NCBI RefSeq assembly: GCF_036038375.1
Contig: NZ_CP107935.1
Location: 8,618,001-8,682,000 of the forward strand
Direction of reading: 5' to 3'
Length of the DNA stretch: 64,000 nt
Source of the DNA: Streptomyces sp. NBC_00414
Lineage (GTDB): Bacteria > Actinomycetota > Actinomycetes > Streptomycetales > Streptomycetaceae
In this document: piece by piece, positions 31,064-40,384 of the stretch
How the letters are laid out: the number at the start of each line of letters is the position of its first letter
Position numbering within the stretch: the stretch's first letter is position 1
Position numbers and translations under genes: made by a program
The notes under the pieces: model-generated
Told to the model about the DNA's origin: nothing
The model's database searches: none
The model's input: only the letters and a program-made list of their open reading frames with translations

Positions 31064-32777
31064 GATCTCGCGTGCCGCGTACGCCGACCTGTTCGGCCCC
31101 ACCACCGGCGACCGGATCCGGCTCGCCGACACCGATCTCCTGATCGAGATCGAGGAGGATCGTTCCGGCGGGCCCGGACTCGCCGGTGACGAGGCCGTGT
31201 TCGGCGGCGGCAAGGTCATCCGTGAGTCCATGGGGCAGGCGCGAGCGACGCGTGCCGAGGGCACCCCTGACACGGTCATCACGGGCGCGGTGATCGTCGA
31301 CCACTGGGGGATCATCAAGGCCGACGTGGGGATCCGCGACGGGCGGATCACCGGCATCGGCAAGGCGGGCAACCCCGACACCATGGACGGGGTGCACCCG
31401 GACCTGGTGATCGGGCCGGAGACCGAGATCATCGCGGGCAACGGGCGCATTCTCACGGCCGGCGCCATCGACGCCCATGTGCACCTGATCTGCCCGCAGA
31501 TCGCCGACGAGGCGCTCGCTTCCGGGATCACCACCCTCGTCGGCGGCGGTACCGGGCCCGCCGAGGGGTCCAAGGCCACCACCGTCACGCCCGGCCCCTG
31601 GCACCTGGCCCGGATGCTGGAGGCGATGGAGCAGTACCCGCTCAACTTCGGGCTCCTCGGCAAGGGCAACACCGTCTCCGAGGAGGCGATGCTCTCCCAG
31701 CTGCGCGGCGGCGCCCTCGGTCTCAAGCTCCACGAGGACTGGGGCTCCACGCCCGCCGTCATCGACGCCGCGCTCACCGTCGCGGACCGGACCGGCGCCC
31801 AGATCGCCATCCACACGGACACCCTCAACGAGGCCGGGTTCGTCGCCGACACGCTCGCCGCCATCGCGGGGCGCACGATCCACGCGTACCACACGGAGGG
31901 TGCGGGAGGCGGGCACGCGCCGGACATCATGACCGTGGTCTCCGAGGCGCACGTGCTGCCCAGTTCGACCAACCCGACCCGGCCCTACACCGTCAACACC
32001 GCCGAGGAACACCTCGACATGCTGATGGTCTGCCACCACCTCAACGCCGCGGTGCCGGAAGACCTGGCCTTCGCGGAGTCCCGGATCCGGCCCACCACCA
32101 TCGGGGCCGAGGACATCCTGCACGACCTCGGCGCGATCTCGATCATCTCCTCCGACGCCCAGGCGATGGGGCGCGTCGGCGAGGTCATCATGCGCACCTG
32201 GCAGACCGCGCACGTCATGAAGCGGCGCCGGGGGGCGCTGCCGGGGGACGGGCGGGCGGACAACCATCGTGTACGTCGCTATGTCGCCAAGTACACGATC
32301 AACCCTGCCGTCGCTCAGGGTCTTGCCCGCGAGATCGGCTCCGTCGAGACGGGCAAGCTCGCCGACCTCGTGCTGTGGGAGCCCGCGTTCTTCGGGGTCA
32401 AGCCGCATCTCGTCGTCAAGGGCGGGCAGATCGCGTACGCGCAGATGGGCGACGCCAACGCGTCCATCCCGACTCCTCAACCGATCCTGCCCCGGCCCAT
32501 GTTCGGGGCGATCGGGCGGGCGCCCGCGTCCAACTCCTTCAACTTCGTGGCGCCGATCGCGATCGAGGACGGGCTGCCGGAGCGGCTCGGGCTCGGGAAG
32601 CGGTTCGTGCCGATCGAGTCGACGCGCGGGGTGACCAAGGCGGACATGCGGGAGAACGACGCCCGGCCGCAGGTGCGGGTCGATCCCGACAGCTTCGCCG
32701 TCACGATCGACGGGGAGCTGGTGGAGGCCACGCCTGCGGCCGAACTGCCCATGGCCCAGCGGTATTTCCTGTTCTGA
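31056..32777 (+). CDS. ureC: urease alpha (catalytic) subunit
   Basis: 573 residues from ATG 31056. All catalytic residues are present with a constant +7 offset from the Klebsiella enzyme: nickel ligands His141, His143, His253, His279 and Asp367, carbamylated Lys224, and flap Cys326-His327, with His226 in 'KLHEDWG'. Full length and intact, so the enzyme should be active once the accessory proteins load nickel. Codons move toward G-ending forms after about 32230. Confidence 0.98.
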   Translation: MPEISRAAYADLFGPTTGDRIRLADTDLLIEIEEDRSGGPGLAGDEAVFGGGKVIRESMGQARATRAEGTPDTVITGAVIVDHWGIIKADVGIRDGRITGIGKAGNPDTMDGVHPDLVIGPETEIIAGNGRILTAGAIDAHVHLICPQIADEALASGITTLVGGGTGPAEGSKATTVTPGPWHLARMLEAMEQYPLNFGLLGKGNTVSEEAMLSQLRGGALGLKLHEDWGSTPAVIDAALTVADRTGAQIAIHTDTLNEAGFVADTLAAIAGRTIHAYHTEGAGGGHAPDIMTVVSEAHVLPSSTNPTRPYTVNTAEEHLDMLMVCHHLNAAVPEDLAFAESRIRPTTIGAEDILHDLGAISIISSDAQAMGRVGEVIMRTWQTAHVMKRRRGALPGDGRADNHRVRRYVAKYTINPAVAQGLAREIGSVETGKLADLVLWEPAFFGVKPHLVVKGGQIAYAQMGDANASIPTPQPILPRPMFGAIGRAPASNSFNFVAPIAIEDGLPERLGLGKRFVPIESTRGVTKADMRENDARPQVRVDPDSFAVTIDGELVEATPAAELPMAQRYFLF

Positions 32778-32844
32778 GGCCCGGCCCTGGCTGTCCCGGC
32801 CTCCCCTGCCGGCCCAACAACGACTTAGCGTTCTGAGGTTCGTC

Positions 32845-33519
32845 ATGTCGCGTGCTGCGTTGCTCGTACTGGCCGACGGCCGGTTTCCCGCCGGAGGGCA
32901 TGCCCACTCCGGCGGGGCCGAGGCGGCGGTCAAGGCGGGCCGGATCACCGGGGCGGCGGACCTGGAGGAGTTCTGCCGCGGGCGGCTGCACACCGCCGGG
33001 CTGGTGTCGGCCTCGCTCGCTGCGGCGGCAGCACTCGGTCTCGACTCGGTGGAACTCGACGGCGCCGCGGACGCCCGTACGCCCTCGCCCGCTCTGCGGG
33101 TTGCCGCACGCAAGCTCGGCCGACAGCTGATGCGGGCCGGTCGGGCGACCTGGCCGTCCGCCGAACTCGACGCGCTGGCAGGGCGGTTCCCCAAGGGCGC
33201 GCATCAGCCCGTGGTGCTCGGGGTGGTCGCACGGGCTGCCGGGCTCGGGCCTGAGGACGCCGCGTACTGCTCCCTGTACGAGTGTGTCAGTGGGCCGGCG
33301 AGCGCGGCGGTGCGGTTGTTGAGTCTTGATCCGTTCGATGCGACGGGGGTGTTGGCGCGGTTGGCTCCTGAGGTTGATCTCGTTGCGCATCGGGCGGTTG
33401 AGGGGGCTCGGTGTGCGGGTGAGGGTGGGGTGGGGGTGTTGCCTGCGGGGGGTGCTCCGCTGTTGGAGATCGGGGCGGAGGTGCATGCTGCCTGGGCTGT
33501 GCGGTTGTTTGCGTCCTAG
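32845..33519 (+). CDS. ureF: urease accessory protein UreF
   Basis: 224 residues. 'LLVLADGRFPAGGHAHSGGAEAAV' (split) near the start and 'GAHQPVVLGVVARAAGL' are UreF features. UreF works with UreD and UreG as the GTPase-activating scaffold for nickel insertion. The gap from ureC is 67 bases. The last 200 bases change sharply to T- and G-ending codons compared with the first part. Confidence 0.94.
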   Translation: MSRAALLVLADGRFPAGGHAHSGGAEAAVKAGRITGAADLEEFCRGRLHTAGLVSASLAAAAALGLDSVELDGAADARTPSPALRVAARKLGRQLMRAGRATWPSAELDALAGRFPKGAHQPVVLGVVARAAGLGPEDAAYCSLYECVSGPASAAVRLLSLDPFDATGVLARLAPEVDLVAHRAVEGARCAGEGGVGVLPAGGAPLLEIGAEVHAAWAVRLFAS

Positions 33520-33555
33520 GGGGTTCGCCCCCGCCGCCCCTACCCGTCCCGTACC

Positions 33556-33683
33556 TGGGGGCTGCGCCCCCAGACCCCCCATCGGCCTGGACGGCCTCGT
33601 CCTCAAACGCCGGACGGGCTGAAAGACGACCGCCGGACGGGCCGAAGACGAACCCCGGACGGGCTGGAAAGACGAACGTTGGA
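33556..33683. repeat. hairpin and CCGGACGGGC tandem repeats between ureF and ureG
   Basis: A strong hairpin TGGGGGC-TGC-GCCCCCA (33556-33572) precedes three copies of a 22-24 base unit with core CCGGACGGGCTGAAAGACG near 33610, 33633 and 33655. The CGCCGGACGGGCT unit is a common Streptomyces intergenic repeat, distinct from the TTCCCCGCGCCCC family. It interrupts an otherwise compact urease operon. Confidence 0.8.
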
Positions 33684-33692
33684 GTTGTAGTC

Positions 33693-34376
33693 ATGCATCT
33701 CGATCATCAACACACCCACGACGGGCCCCTGGCCGTCAGTGCCGATGCTCATCGGGCCGATGGGCGGCGGCGGGCTCTGCGGATCGGGCTCGGGGGGCCC
33801 GTCGGGTCCGGGAAGACCGCCACCGTGGCCGCGCTGTGCCGGGCGTTGCGCGACGAGTGGTCGCTGGCCGTCGTCACCAATGACATCTACACGCGTGAGG
33901 ACGCCGAGTTCCTGCTGCGGGAGGCCGTGCTGCCGCCCGAGAGGATCACCGCCGTCGAGACCGGGGCCTGCCCGCACACGGCGATCCGTGACGACATCTC
34001 CGCGAACCTCGAAGCGGTCGAGGACCTGGAGGACGAGGTCGGGCCGATCGATCTGATCCTCGTCGAGTCAGGGGGTGACAACCTCACGGCGACCTTCTCG
34101 AAGGGGCTCGTCGACGCGCAGATCTTCGTGATCGACGTGGCGGGCGGGGACGACATTCCGCGCAAGGGCGGGCCCGGGGTCACCACCGCCGACCTGCTCG
34201 TGGTGAACAAGACGGACCTCGCCCCGTACGTCGGCTCGGATCTCGGACGGATGGCCGCCGACGCGAAGGCGCAGCGGGGCGAACTGCCGGTCGTGTTCCA
34301 GTCGCTGCGGTCCGAGGACGGGGTCAAGGGCGTCGTCGACTGGGTGCGGGAGCAGCTCGCCGCGTGGGCGGCGTGA
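33693..34376 (+). CDS. ureG: urease accessory GTPase UreG
   Basis: 227 residues. An N-terminal His-rich segment 'MHLDHQHTHDG' could hold nickel. P-loop 'GPVGSGKT' at 35-42, metal motif 'GACPHTAIRDD', and G-box 'VVNKTDLAPYVG'. It delivers Ni(II) to UreC using GTP. Overlaps ureD by 13 bases. Confidence 0.97.
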   Translation: MHLDHQHTHDGPLAVSADAHRADGRRRALRIGLGGPVGSGKTATVAALCRALRDEWSLAVVTNDIYTREDAEFLLREAVLPPERITAVETGACPHTAIRDDISANLEAVEDLEDEVGPIDLILVESGGDNLTATFSKGLVDAQIFVIDVAGGDDIPRKGGPGVTTADLLVVNKTDLAPYVGSDLGRMAADAKAQRGELPVVFQSLRSEDGVKGVVDWVREQLAAWAA

Positions 34377-35137
34377 CGGCCGGATCGGCCGGGGTGCGGG
34401 CCACCGCGCGGATCGGTGCCCGTCCGGACGGGCGGGGCGGCACCGCGCTCCCCACCCTGGAGGGCGAGGGCCCGCTCGCCCTGCGGCGGACCCGGGCGAG
34501 CGGTTCCGAGGCGCGGGTCATGCTGGTCGGCGCGATGAGCGGGCCGCTGGGCGGCGACCACTTCACCGTCATGGCCGAGGTCGCCGAAGGGGCACGCCTG
34601 CACGTCGGGTCGGCCGCGGCCACCATCGCGCTGCCGGGACAGGCCAAGGGGGAGGCGCGCTACGACGTACGCCTCACCGTCGGGGAGGGTGGTGAACTGT
34701 GCTGGCTTCCCGAGCAGTTGATCTCCGCGGGCAGCAGTGAGCTGTCTGTCACGACTCGGGTCGACCTTGCGGCCGGCGCCCGGCTGACGTTCCGCGAGGA
34801 GCAGGTTCTCGGGCGGGTCGGGGAGGAGCCCGGGCGGCTGACGAGCCGGCTCACCGTCATGCTCGACGGGCAGCCCCTGCTCGATCAGGAGCTGTCCTGC
34901 GGTCCCGGGGCGCCCGGCGGATGGGACGGGCCCGCCGTGCTGGCCGGGCACCGCGCGCTCGGGCAGCTCCTCGTCGTACGGCCGGAGTACGTGTCGCGGC
35001 CCGTCGAGCCGCGGTTGCTGGGGGACAGCGCCGTGCTCACCCCGCTCGCCGGGCCGGGAGCCCTGGTGACCGCCGTCGCCACCGACGCGCTGCGGCTGCG
35101 CCGCACCCTCGACGAGGCCTTGCGGCTACTGGGGTGA
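34364..35137 (+). CDS. ureD: urease accessory protein UreD
   Basis: 257 residues from GTG 34364, overlapping ureG. 'GARLHVGSAAATIALPGQ' and 'LCWLPEQLISAGSSE' match the conserved UreD/UreH core; 'EEQVLGRVGEEPGRLTSR' follows. It passes nickel from UreG to the apo-urease. Last gene of the operon. Weaker conservation is normal for UreD. Confidence 0.93.
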   Translation: MGGVTAGSAGVRATARIGARPDGRGGTALPTLEGEGPLALRRTRASGSEARVMLVGAMSGPLGGDHFTVMAEVAEGARLHVGSAAATIALPGQAKGEARYDVRLTVGEGGELCWLPEQLISAGSSELSVTTRVDLAAGARLTFREEQVLGRVGEEPGRLTSRLTVMLDGQPLLDQELSCGPGAPGGWDGPAVLAGHRALGQLLVVRPEYVSRPVEPRLLGDSAVLTPLAGPGALVTAVATDALRLRRTLDEALRLLG

Positions 35138-35270
35138 AGGCCGGTCCGACCGTCGGCCGAAGCATCGGCGAAACGAACATCACCGCTCAACGGACAGAGA
35201 TGTTCCGGTTATCGGATTGGCAAAGAAGACACATCGCCCCTGTTCTCAGGTACCTCACAGCCGAAAGGAT

Positions 35271-35301
35271 CCCCCGTACTGACCACGACGACAGTAGGGG
35301 G
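35271..35301 (+). promoter_or_regulatory. 5' leader stem upstream of the aminopeptidase start
   Basis: CCCCCGTACT (35271-35280) can pair with AGTAGGGGG (35293-35301). The right arm joins the GGGGGAG stretch 10-20 bases before the start, so folding could mask the ribosome site. Function inferred. Confidence 0.35.
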
Positions 35302-35319
35302 AGAACTCTCTTGAGAGGT

Positions 35320-36906
35320 ATGAGAAAGGTGACGGCGTTCGGCTCGGCCGGAGCGCTCGTCACCGCGACACTCATAGCCGGTGCCGTCGCGGCTCCGACG
35401 GCCAACGCGGAATCCCGCCACGGTCGGAACAGCCACGTCAGCCAGACGCGCGGCGCCGAGATCGCCGCCGCCCGCGCGGCCAAGGCCGGCATCGACTGGC
35501 AGGACTGTCCGGCGGACTGGGGTATCGCGAAGCCCATCCAGTGCGGCTGGGTCACCGTGCCGCTCGACTACGCGAAGCCCGACGGCAAGAAGATCAAGCT
35601 CGCCGTCGACCGCATCGGCAACACGGGCACCAAGGCGGAGCGCCAGGGCGCCCTCGTCTACAACCCGGGCGGCCCCGGCGGCTCCGGACTGCGCTTCCCG
35701 ACCCGGGTCACCAACAAGAACCCGCTGTGGGTGAACACCTCGAAGGCGTACGACTTCGTGGGCTTCGACCCGCGCGGTGTCGGCCACTCGGCGCCCATCT
35801 CCTGCATCGACCCGCAGGAGTTCGTGAAGGCGCCCAAGATGGACCCGGTGCCGGACTCCGAGGCCGACAAGCGCGCCCAGCGCAAGCTCGCCGCCGAGTA
35901 CGCGGACGGCTGCGCCGAGCGCAGCGGCGAGATGCTGCCGCAGATGACGACCCCGAACACCGTCCGCGACCTGGACGTCATCCGGGCAGCGCTCGGCGAG
36001 AAGAAGCTCAACTTCCTGGGCGTCTCCTACGGCACGTACATCGCCGCCGTCTACGGCACGCTCTACCCGAACCACGTGCGCCGCATGATCGCGGACAGCG
36101 TCGTCAACCCGTCGCGCGAGAAGATCTGGTACGAGGCCAACCTCGACCAGGACGTCGCCTTCGAGATGCGCTGGAAGGACTGGCAGGACTGGGTCGCCAA
36201 GAACGACGCGGCCTTCCACCTCGGCGACACCCGGGCCGAGGTCCAGGCCCAGTGGCTGAAGCTGCGCGCCACCGCCAAGAAGAACCCCATCGGTGGTGTC
36301 GTCGGCCCGGCCGAGCTCATCGGCTTCTTCCAGAGCGCGCCCTACTACGACTCCTCGTGGGTGCCGGTCGCGACCGTCTTCAGCAAGTACGTCGCCGGTG
36401 ACACCCAGGCGCTCGTCGACGCCGCCGCGCCGGACCTCACCGACACGGCGGGCAACATCGCCTCGGAGAACGGCAACGCCGTCTACACGGCCGTCGAGTG
36501 CACCGACGCCAAGTGGCCCACCAGCTGGAAGAAGTGGGACCGCGACAACAGCAGGCTGCACAAGAACTACCCGTTCATGACGTGGGCCAACGCCTGGCTG
36601 AACCTGCCGTGCGCGACCTGGCCCGCCAAGCAGCAGACCCCGGTGAACGTGAAGACCGGCAAGGGTCTGCCGCCCGTCCTGATCGTGCAGTCCACGCGTG
36701 ACGCCGCCACGCCGTACGAAGGCGCCGTCGAACTGCACAAGCGGTTCAAGGGCTCCCGCCTGATCACCGAGAAGGACGCGGGCTCGCACGGTGTGACGGG
36801 GCTGGCCAACCCGTGCGTCAACGAGAAGGTGGACACCTACCTGCTCACCGGCAAGGTCGGCGCGGCCGATGTGACGTGCACGCCGCACGCCACGCCCAAG
36901 CCGTAG
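35320..36906 (+). CDS. tap: secreted tripeptidyl aminopeptidase (alpha/beta hydrolase)
   Basis: 528 residues from ATG 35320; a TTG at 35311 is possible. Signal peptide 1-30 with 'TANA'. Members of this Streptomyces family (Tap, SlpD/E) remove tripeptides from secreted proteins and feed on peptides. Nucleophile Ser236 in 'LGVSYGTY', oxyanion segment 'YNPGGPGGSG', Asp in 'QSTRDAATPYEGA' and His in 'DAGSHGV' form the machinery. Four or more Cys suggest disulfides. It follows urease by 180 bases but has its own leader. Confidence 0.93.
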   Translation: MRKVTAFGSAGALVTATLIAGAVAAPTANAESRHGRNSHVSQTRGAEIAAARAAKAGIDWQDCPADWGIAKPIQCGWVTVPLDYAKPDGKKIKLAVDRIGNTGTKAERQGALVYNPGGPGGSGLRFPTRVTNKNPLWVNTSKAYDFVGFDPRGVGHSAPISCIDPQEFVKAPKMDPVPDSEADKRAQRKLAAEYADGCAERSGEMLPQMTTPNTVRDLDVIRAALGEKKLNFLGVSYGTYIAAVYGTLYPNHVRRMIADSVVNPSREKIWYEANLDQDVAFEMRWKDWQDWVAKNDAAFHLGDTRAEVQAQWLKLRATAKKNPIGGVVGPAELIGFFQSAPYYDSSWVPVATVFSKYVAGDTQALVDAAAPDLTDTAGNIASENGNAVYTAVECTDAKWPTSWKKWDRDNSRLHKNYPFMTWANAWLNLPCATWPAKQQTPVNVKTGKGLPPVLIVQSTRDAATPYEGAVELHKRFKGSRLITEKDAGSHGVTGLANPCVNEKVDTYLLTGKVGAADVTCTPHATPKP

Positions 36907-36927
36907 CGGTACCGGAGTCGGAGGGGA

Positions 36928-36955
36928 GGGGGCGGCCGTTCCTACGGCCGCCCCC
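36928..36955. terminator. strong hairpin between convergent genes
   Basis: Perfect 12-base arms GGGGGCGGCCGT / ACGGCCGCCCCC with loop TCCT, 22 bases after the aminopeptidase stop. It can serve both this gene and the reductase gene on the other strand. Confidence 0.8.
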
Positions 36956-36998
36956 TTCGCACGCTCTGCCTCCTTGCCTCGCTTCTCGCGTTCGTGCC

Positions 36999-38078
36999 TC
37001 AGGCGTCCCGCCCGGCCAGCCAGGCGTCCTCGGCCGCGTAGTCGAAGAGGTCGCCGTACGTCGCGAACATCTTCGGGTACGCCTCCCGCCAGTCCCCGTC
37101 GGCCCGCCGGCCCCCGCCGTCCTGTCGGCGCCCGGTCGGCCGGCCCTCGATCCAGGCGATCGTCTCCGGCAGCGTGTCGGCGTACCGCGTCACCGGCCGG
37201 TACCCCAACTCCCGCTCCGCCGCCGTCATGTCGCAGACCACCGGATGAGGCACCGACCACGGGGTGTCGCCCACGCCCGGCGCCGGAGGGGGCCCGTCGA
37301 CCAGGACGGTCTCGGGTCCGGCTCCCATCACGGCGTCGATCGAAGCGGCGATCTCCGCCACCGTGGGCGCGTCGGGGTCCACGGCGTTCAGGACGCGGGT
37401 GCCCGGACGCGCGGCGGCCAGCCGGACCAGCTCCGCGACGGTGTGGACGCTCACCGGATGGAAGCGGCTCACGCCCCCGAAGGCGAGGACGCGCCGAGCC
37501 CGGCCGTCCAGATTGCGTTTGACGAAATACAGCTCGCGGGGCGTTCGGCAGTGCGGCCCGTGAACGGCGCCCGCCCGCAGCACCGTGGTCGGCAACCGGT
37601 CCGCGGCGGCGAGGAGTTCACGCTCAAGCCCCGCCTTGCGGGTGCTGTACGAGGACTCGCCGGGCGTGATCGTCCGTTGGCCCTCCGCCAGGGGCACCGG
37701 GTACCGGGGGAACCCGTCCGGCTCGTCCTGCGAGTCGAAGTTACGGCCCTTGTCGTCCTCGTACACCGACACGCTGGAGATCACCACGGCCGATCCGACG
37801 CGACCGGCCAGACCCGCCAACTGGCGTGCGTGCTCGGGTCCGTAGGCCACCATGTCCACCAGCACGTCGCAGTCGTCGCCGACGGCGGCGGCCAGGGCGG
37901 AGTCGTCGGCGCGGTCCACCCGCGCGGTCCGTACCCCGTCGGGCCAGTCCTCGGGCCGCTCCTCGTCCGGTACGCCGCCTCGCGAGAGAGCCGTCACCTC
38001 CCAGCCGTCCCGGGCCAGCGCGCCCACGGCCGCCCGCCCGATCTGTCCCGTCGCCCCGATCACCACAGCTCGTGTCAT
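36999..38078 (-). CDS. NAD-dependent epimerase/reductase-like protein
   Basis: 359 residues from ATG 38078. Rossmann start 'VVIGATGQIGRAAVGALARDG' split at 5-25 gives the G-x-x-G-x-x-G NAD(P) motif. The extended SDR pattern continues with 'VVISSVSVYEDDKG' and an active-site-like 'YSTRK' (Y-x-x-x-K in 'SSYSTRKAGLE'). The substrate is unknown; sugar-nucleotide epimerase or isoflavone-reductase-like roles are possible. The C-terminal 50 residues are Arg-rich. Confidence 0.88.
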   Translation of the reverse strand: MTRAVVIGATGQIGRAAVGALARDGWEVTALSRGGVPDEERPEDWPDGVRTARVDRADDSALAAAVGDDCDVLVDMVAYGPEHARQLAGLAGRVGSAVVISSVSVYEDDKGRNFDSQDEPDGFPRYPVPLAEGQRTITPGESSYSTRKAGLERELLAAADRLPTTVLRAGAVHGPHCRTPRELYFVKRNLDGRARRVLAFGGVSRFHPVSVHTVAELVRLAAARPGTRVLNAVDPDAPTVAEIAASIDAVMGAGPETVLVDGPPPAPGVGDTPWSVPHPVVCDMTAAERELGYRPVTRYADTLPETIAWIEGRPTGRRQDGGGRRADGDWREAYPKMFATYGDLFDYAAEDAWLAGRDA

Positions 38079-38137
38079 GGACCGACCGTACGAGCCGCGG
38101 ACGCCCGGTGCCCGGCGGATCTGCTGCGGGCAGAGCG

Positions 38138-38860
38138 TCAGCGCAGCGGCATGCGCGGGAACTTGCGCGCCTTCGCCTTCTCGGCCGCCTCCTCCGCCTT
38201 CACGTCGGCCGCGTACCGGTCCACGTACTCCTGCTCGGAGAGAGTGAGGATCGCGTACATGATCTCGTCGGTGATGGCGCGAAGGATCGCCTTCTCGTTC
38301 TCCATGCCCGCGTAGCGGGAGAAGTCGAGGGGCTTGCCGAAGCGGATCGCCACGGGGTGGATCTTGGGGATCTTCCGGCCCGGGGGCTGGGCCTCGAACG
38401 TGCCGATCATCGCGCACGGGATGACGGGCACCTCCGCCCTCAGTGCCATCACCGCGACGCCGACCTTGCCCTTGTAGAGGCGGCCGTCGTGCGAGCGGGT
38501 GCCCTCCGGGTAGATGCCGAGCAGCTCGTCCTTGCTCAGCACGCCGAGCCCCTCACGGATCGCCGCCTTGCCCGCCTCCTTGCCGGAGCGGTCCACGGGG
38601 ATCTGCCCGGCGCTGCGGAAGAAGAACGCCGTCAGCCGGCCCTTGATGCCGGGGCCCGTGAAGTACTCGGCCTTGGCGAGGAACGTGATGCGCCGCTTGA
38701 GGATCGCGGGCATCAGGAAGTGGTCCGAGAACGACAGGTGATTGCCCGCGACGATGGCCGCGCCCGTCGCCGGTACGTGCTCCAGGCCCTCGATCCGGGG
38801 CCGGAAGACCAGCCGCAACAGCGGTCCCAGGATCACGTACTTGAGAACGTAATAGAACAA
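38138..38860 (-). CDS. plsC: 1-acyl-sn-glycerol-3-phosphate acyltransferase
   Basis: 240 residues. TTG 38860 is chosen because AGGAG lies 7 bases upstream. PlsC family: motif 'AGNHLSFSDHF' (H-x4-D), 'GIYPEGTRSHDG' (E-G-T-R substrate motif) and 'VPVIPCAMIGT'. It makes phosphatidic acid at the membrane. The N-terminal 'YYVLKYVILGPLLRLVF' is a membrane anchor. The C-terminus is Lys/Arg/Glu-rich ('KAEEAAEKAKARKFPR'). Confidence 0.93.
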   Translation of the reverse strand: MFYYVLKYVILGPLLRLVFRPRIEGLEHVPATGAAIVAGNHLSFSDHFLMPAILKRRITFLAKAEYFTGPGIKGRLTAFFFRSAGQIPVDRSGKEAGKAAIREGLGVLSKDELLGIYPEGTRSHDGRLYKGKVGVAVMALRAEVPVIPCAMIGTFEAQPPGRKIPKIHPVAIRFGKPLDFSRYAGMENEKAILRAITDEIMYAILTLSEQEYVDRYAADVKAEEAAEKAKARKFPRMPLR

Positions 38861-39071
38861 CGGGTCGCTCCTCGCTTCGCCGGATCGGCTCAACCGCTGT
38901 GTTCTAGCTGGTCAAGAGGTGTGCTGCGGGACGCCAGTGTATGTGCAGGCATCGGCCCCTGTAACCGTCCCTGATCGGACTCATGCTGGCCCGCCGAACC
39001 CCTGCCGCACCACCCGCCGACGCGCCGGGTGGCTCGTTCCCGACGGCTTTGCACCCTCGGCTCCCACTTGC

Positions 39072-40184
39072 TCACGGGGCGTCGCGTGAGGTCTCGCCGT
39101 CCCATGAGTCGGCCACCGGGGACAGGTCCTCAAGGAGCCGCCGGAGGTCCGTGATCAGACCGTCCAGCGCGGGCGCGGTCCCGGGACGGCCGTCGGCCAC
39201 GACCGAGGCCAGCCGGTGCTGGGCCGCCGTCGCCGTGTCCAGGGCGCGGTGGCGCTCGTCGGCCGTGCCGTCCCGCGAGTCGAGGACGTCACCGGCCGCC
39301 CGCAGCAGCGGCGACAGGATGCCCGGTACGGGGTCGGGGAGCGCGGCGGCCTCGGACAGCGAACGCGTGGCAGCCCTGATGCGCTCGGTGATCCGGTCCC
39401 AGGTGAAGTCCCGGTCGGCGGGCGGCGGCGCGGCCGCGGAGGCCGAACGGCGCAGCCTGCGCCCCGGGTTGAAGCGGTCGCTCTCGTCCGACCAGCGTCG
39501 CGCGGTCCGCAGTTCCGTCACCACGTCGGTCAGCCGCACCGCGCTGTCGTACCAGCCGCGGGCCCGCTCCTGGTCGTACGACTCCTCGACGCCGTCGGCG
39601 ACCGTGTGCAGCAAGTAGGCGCAGTCCTGCGGCAGTCGGCCGCGCAGATGGTGGACGCGGCGGGAGTGGACCGGCGGCCGGACACCGGCGTTCACGGCGA
39701 TTCCGATGGCAGCTCCGAGCAGGGTCTCCAGCAGCCGGTGCATGATGTCGAAGCCGCTGTAGGAGCCGTAGGCGAGGACGAACAGCGCGGCCGTCGGCGC
39801 GTAGAGGCCCTGGGTGCCGAGCCGCGCGTAGTTGCCGAGCAGCACCGTCAGGGGCAGCGCCAGCGCCATCGCGGCCATGGTGTTGTGGGTCAGCGCGAGG
39901 GCGCCGGCGGCGAGCAGGGTGCCGGTGAGGACCACCACGACCTGCTGCAGGGCGGTCAGCAGCGAACGGTAGACGGTGCTCTGCACCAGGAACAGCGCGG
40001 TCCACGGGGCCAGGAGTGCCATCGGCGCGTTCCACCACCAGCCGGCGAGCGCCCAGGCCAGCAGCGCGGCGCCCGCCGCCTTGAGGGACTGGACCGCGGT
40101 GTCGCGCTCCGGCCCGGCCTCGGCGAAGCACCGGCGCACCGAACGCCCGACGGCGGCGGCCTCCCAGGTGAGGGCATGCCACAC
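39072..40184 (-). CDS. FUSC/ArAE-family membrane protein
   Basis: 370 residues from GTG 40184. Four to six hydrophobic segments in 40-175 ('APWTALFLVQSTVYRSLLTAL', 'LGNYARLGTQGLYAPTAAL' as landmarks), then a long soluble helical domain (180-370). This is the half-size form of the fusaric-acid/aromatic-acid exporter superfamily. The substrate is unknown. A 200-base gap separates it from the divergent alcohol dehydrogenase gene. Confidence 0.85.
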   Translation of the reverse strand: MWHALTWEAAAVGRSVRRCFAEAGPERDTAVQSLKAAGAALLAWALAGWWWNAPMALLAPWTALFLVQSTVYRSLLTALQQVVVVLTGTLLAAGALALTHNTMAAMALALPLTVLLGNYARLGTQGLYAPTAALFVLAYGSYSGFDIMHRLLETLLGAAIGIAVNAGVRPPVHSRRVHHLRGRLPQDCAYLLHTVADGVEESYDQERARGWYDSAVRLTDVVTELRTARRWSDESDRFNPGRRLRRSASAAAPPPADRDFTWDRITERIRAATRSLSEAAALPDPVPGILSPLLRAAGDVLDSRDGTADERHRALDTATAAQHRLASVVADGRPGTAPALDGLITDLRRLLEDLSPVADSWDGETSRDAP

Positions 40185-40384
40185 GTGATGTTCCCCTTAC
40201 TTTCATTGCGCATCGGCGACGACCGCCGGGGAGGCGCGAGGTGTCTCCGGGGGCGCCCGGCCCAGGTACCCACCGTCCGGGGATGCACGCGGGCCGGTCC
40301 CGCGGGAGGAGTGTCGGAAAGCGGAGAAAGGGGACTCGGGCGACAGAAGTGGACCACGAACACGATCGCTGGAGGAGTCACACC

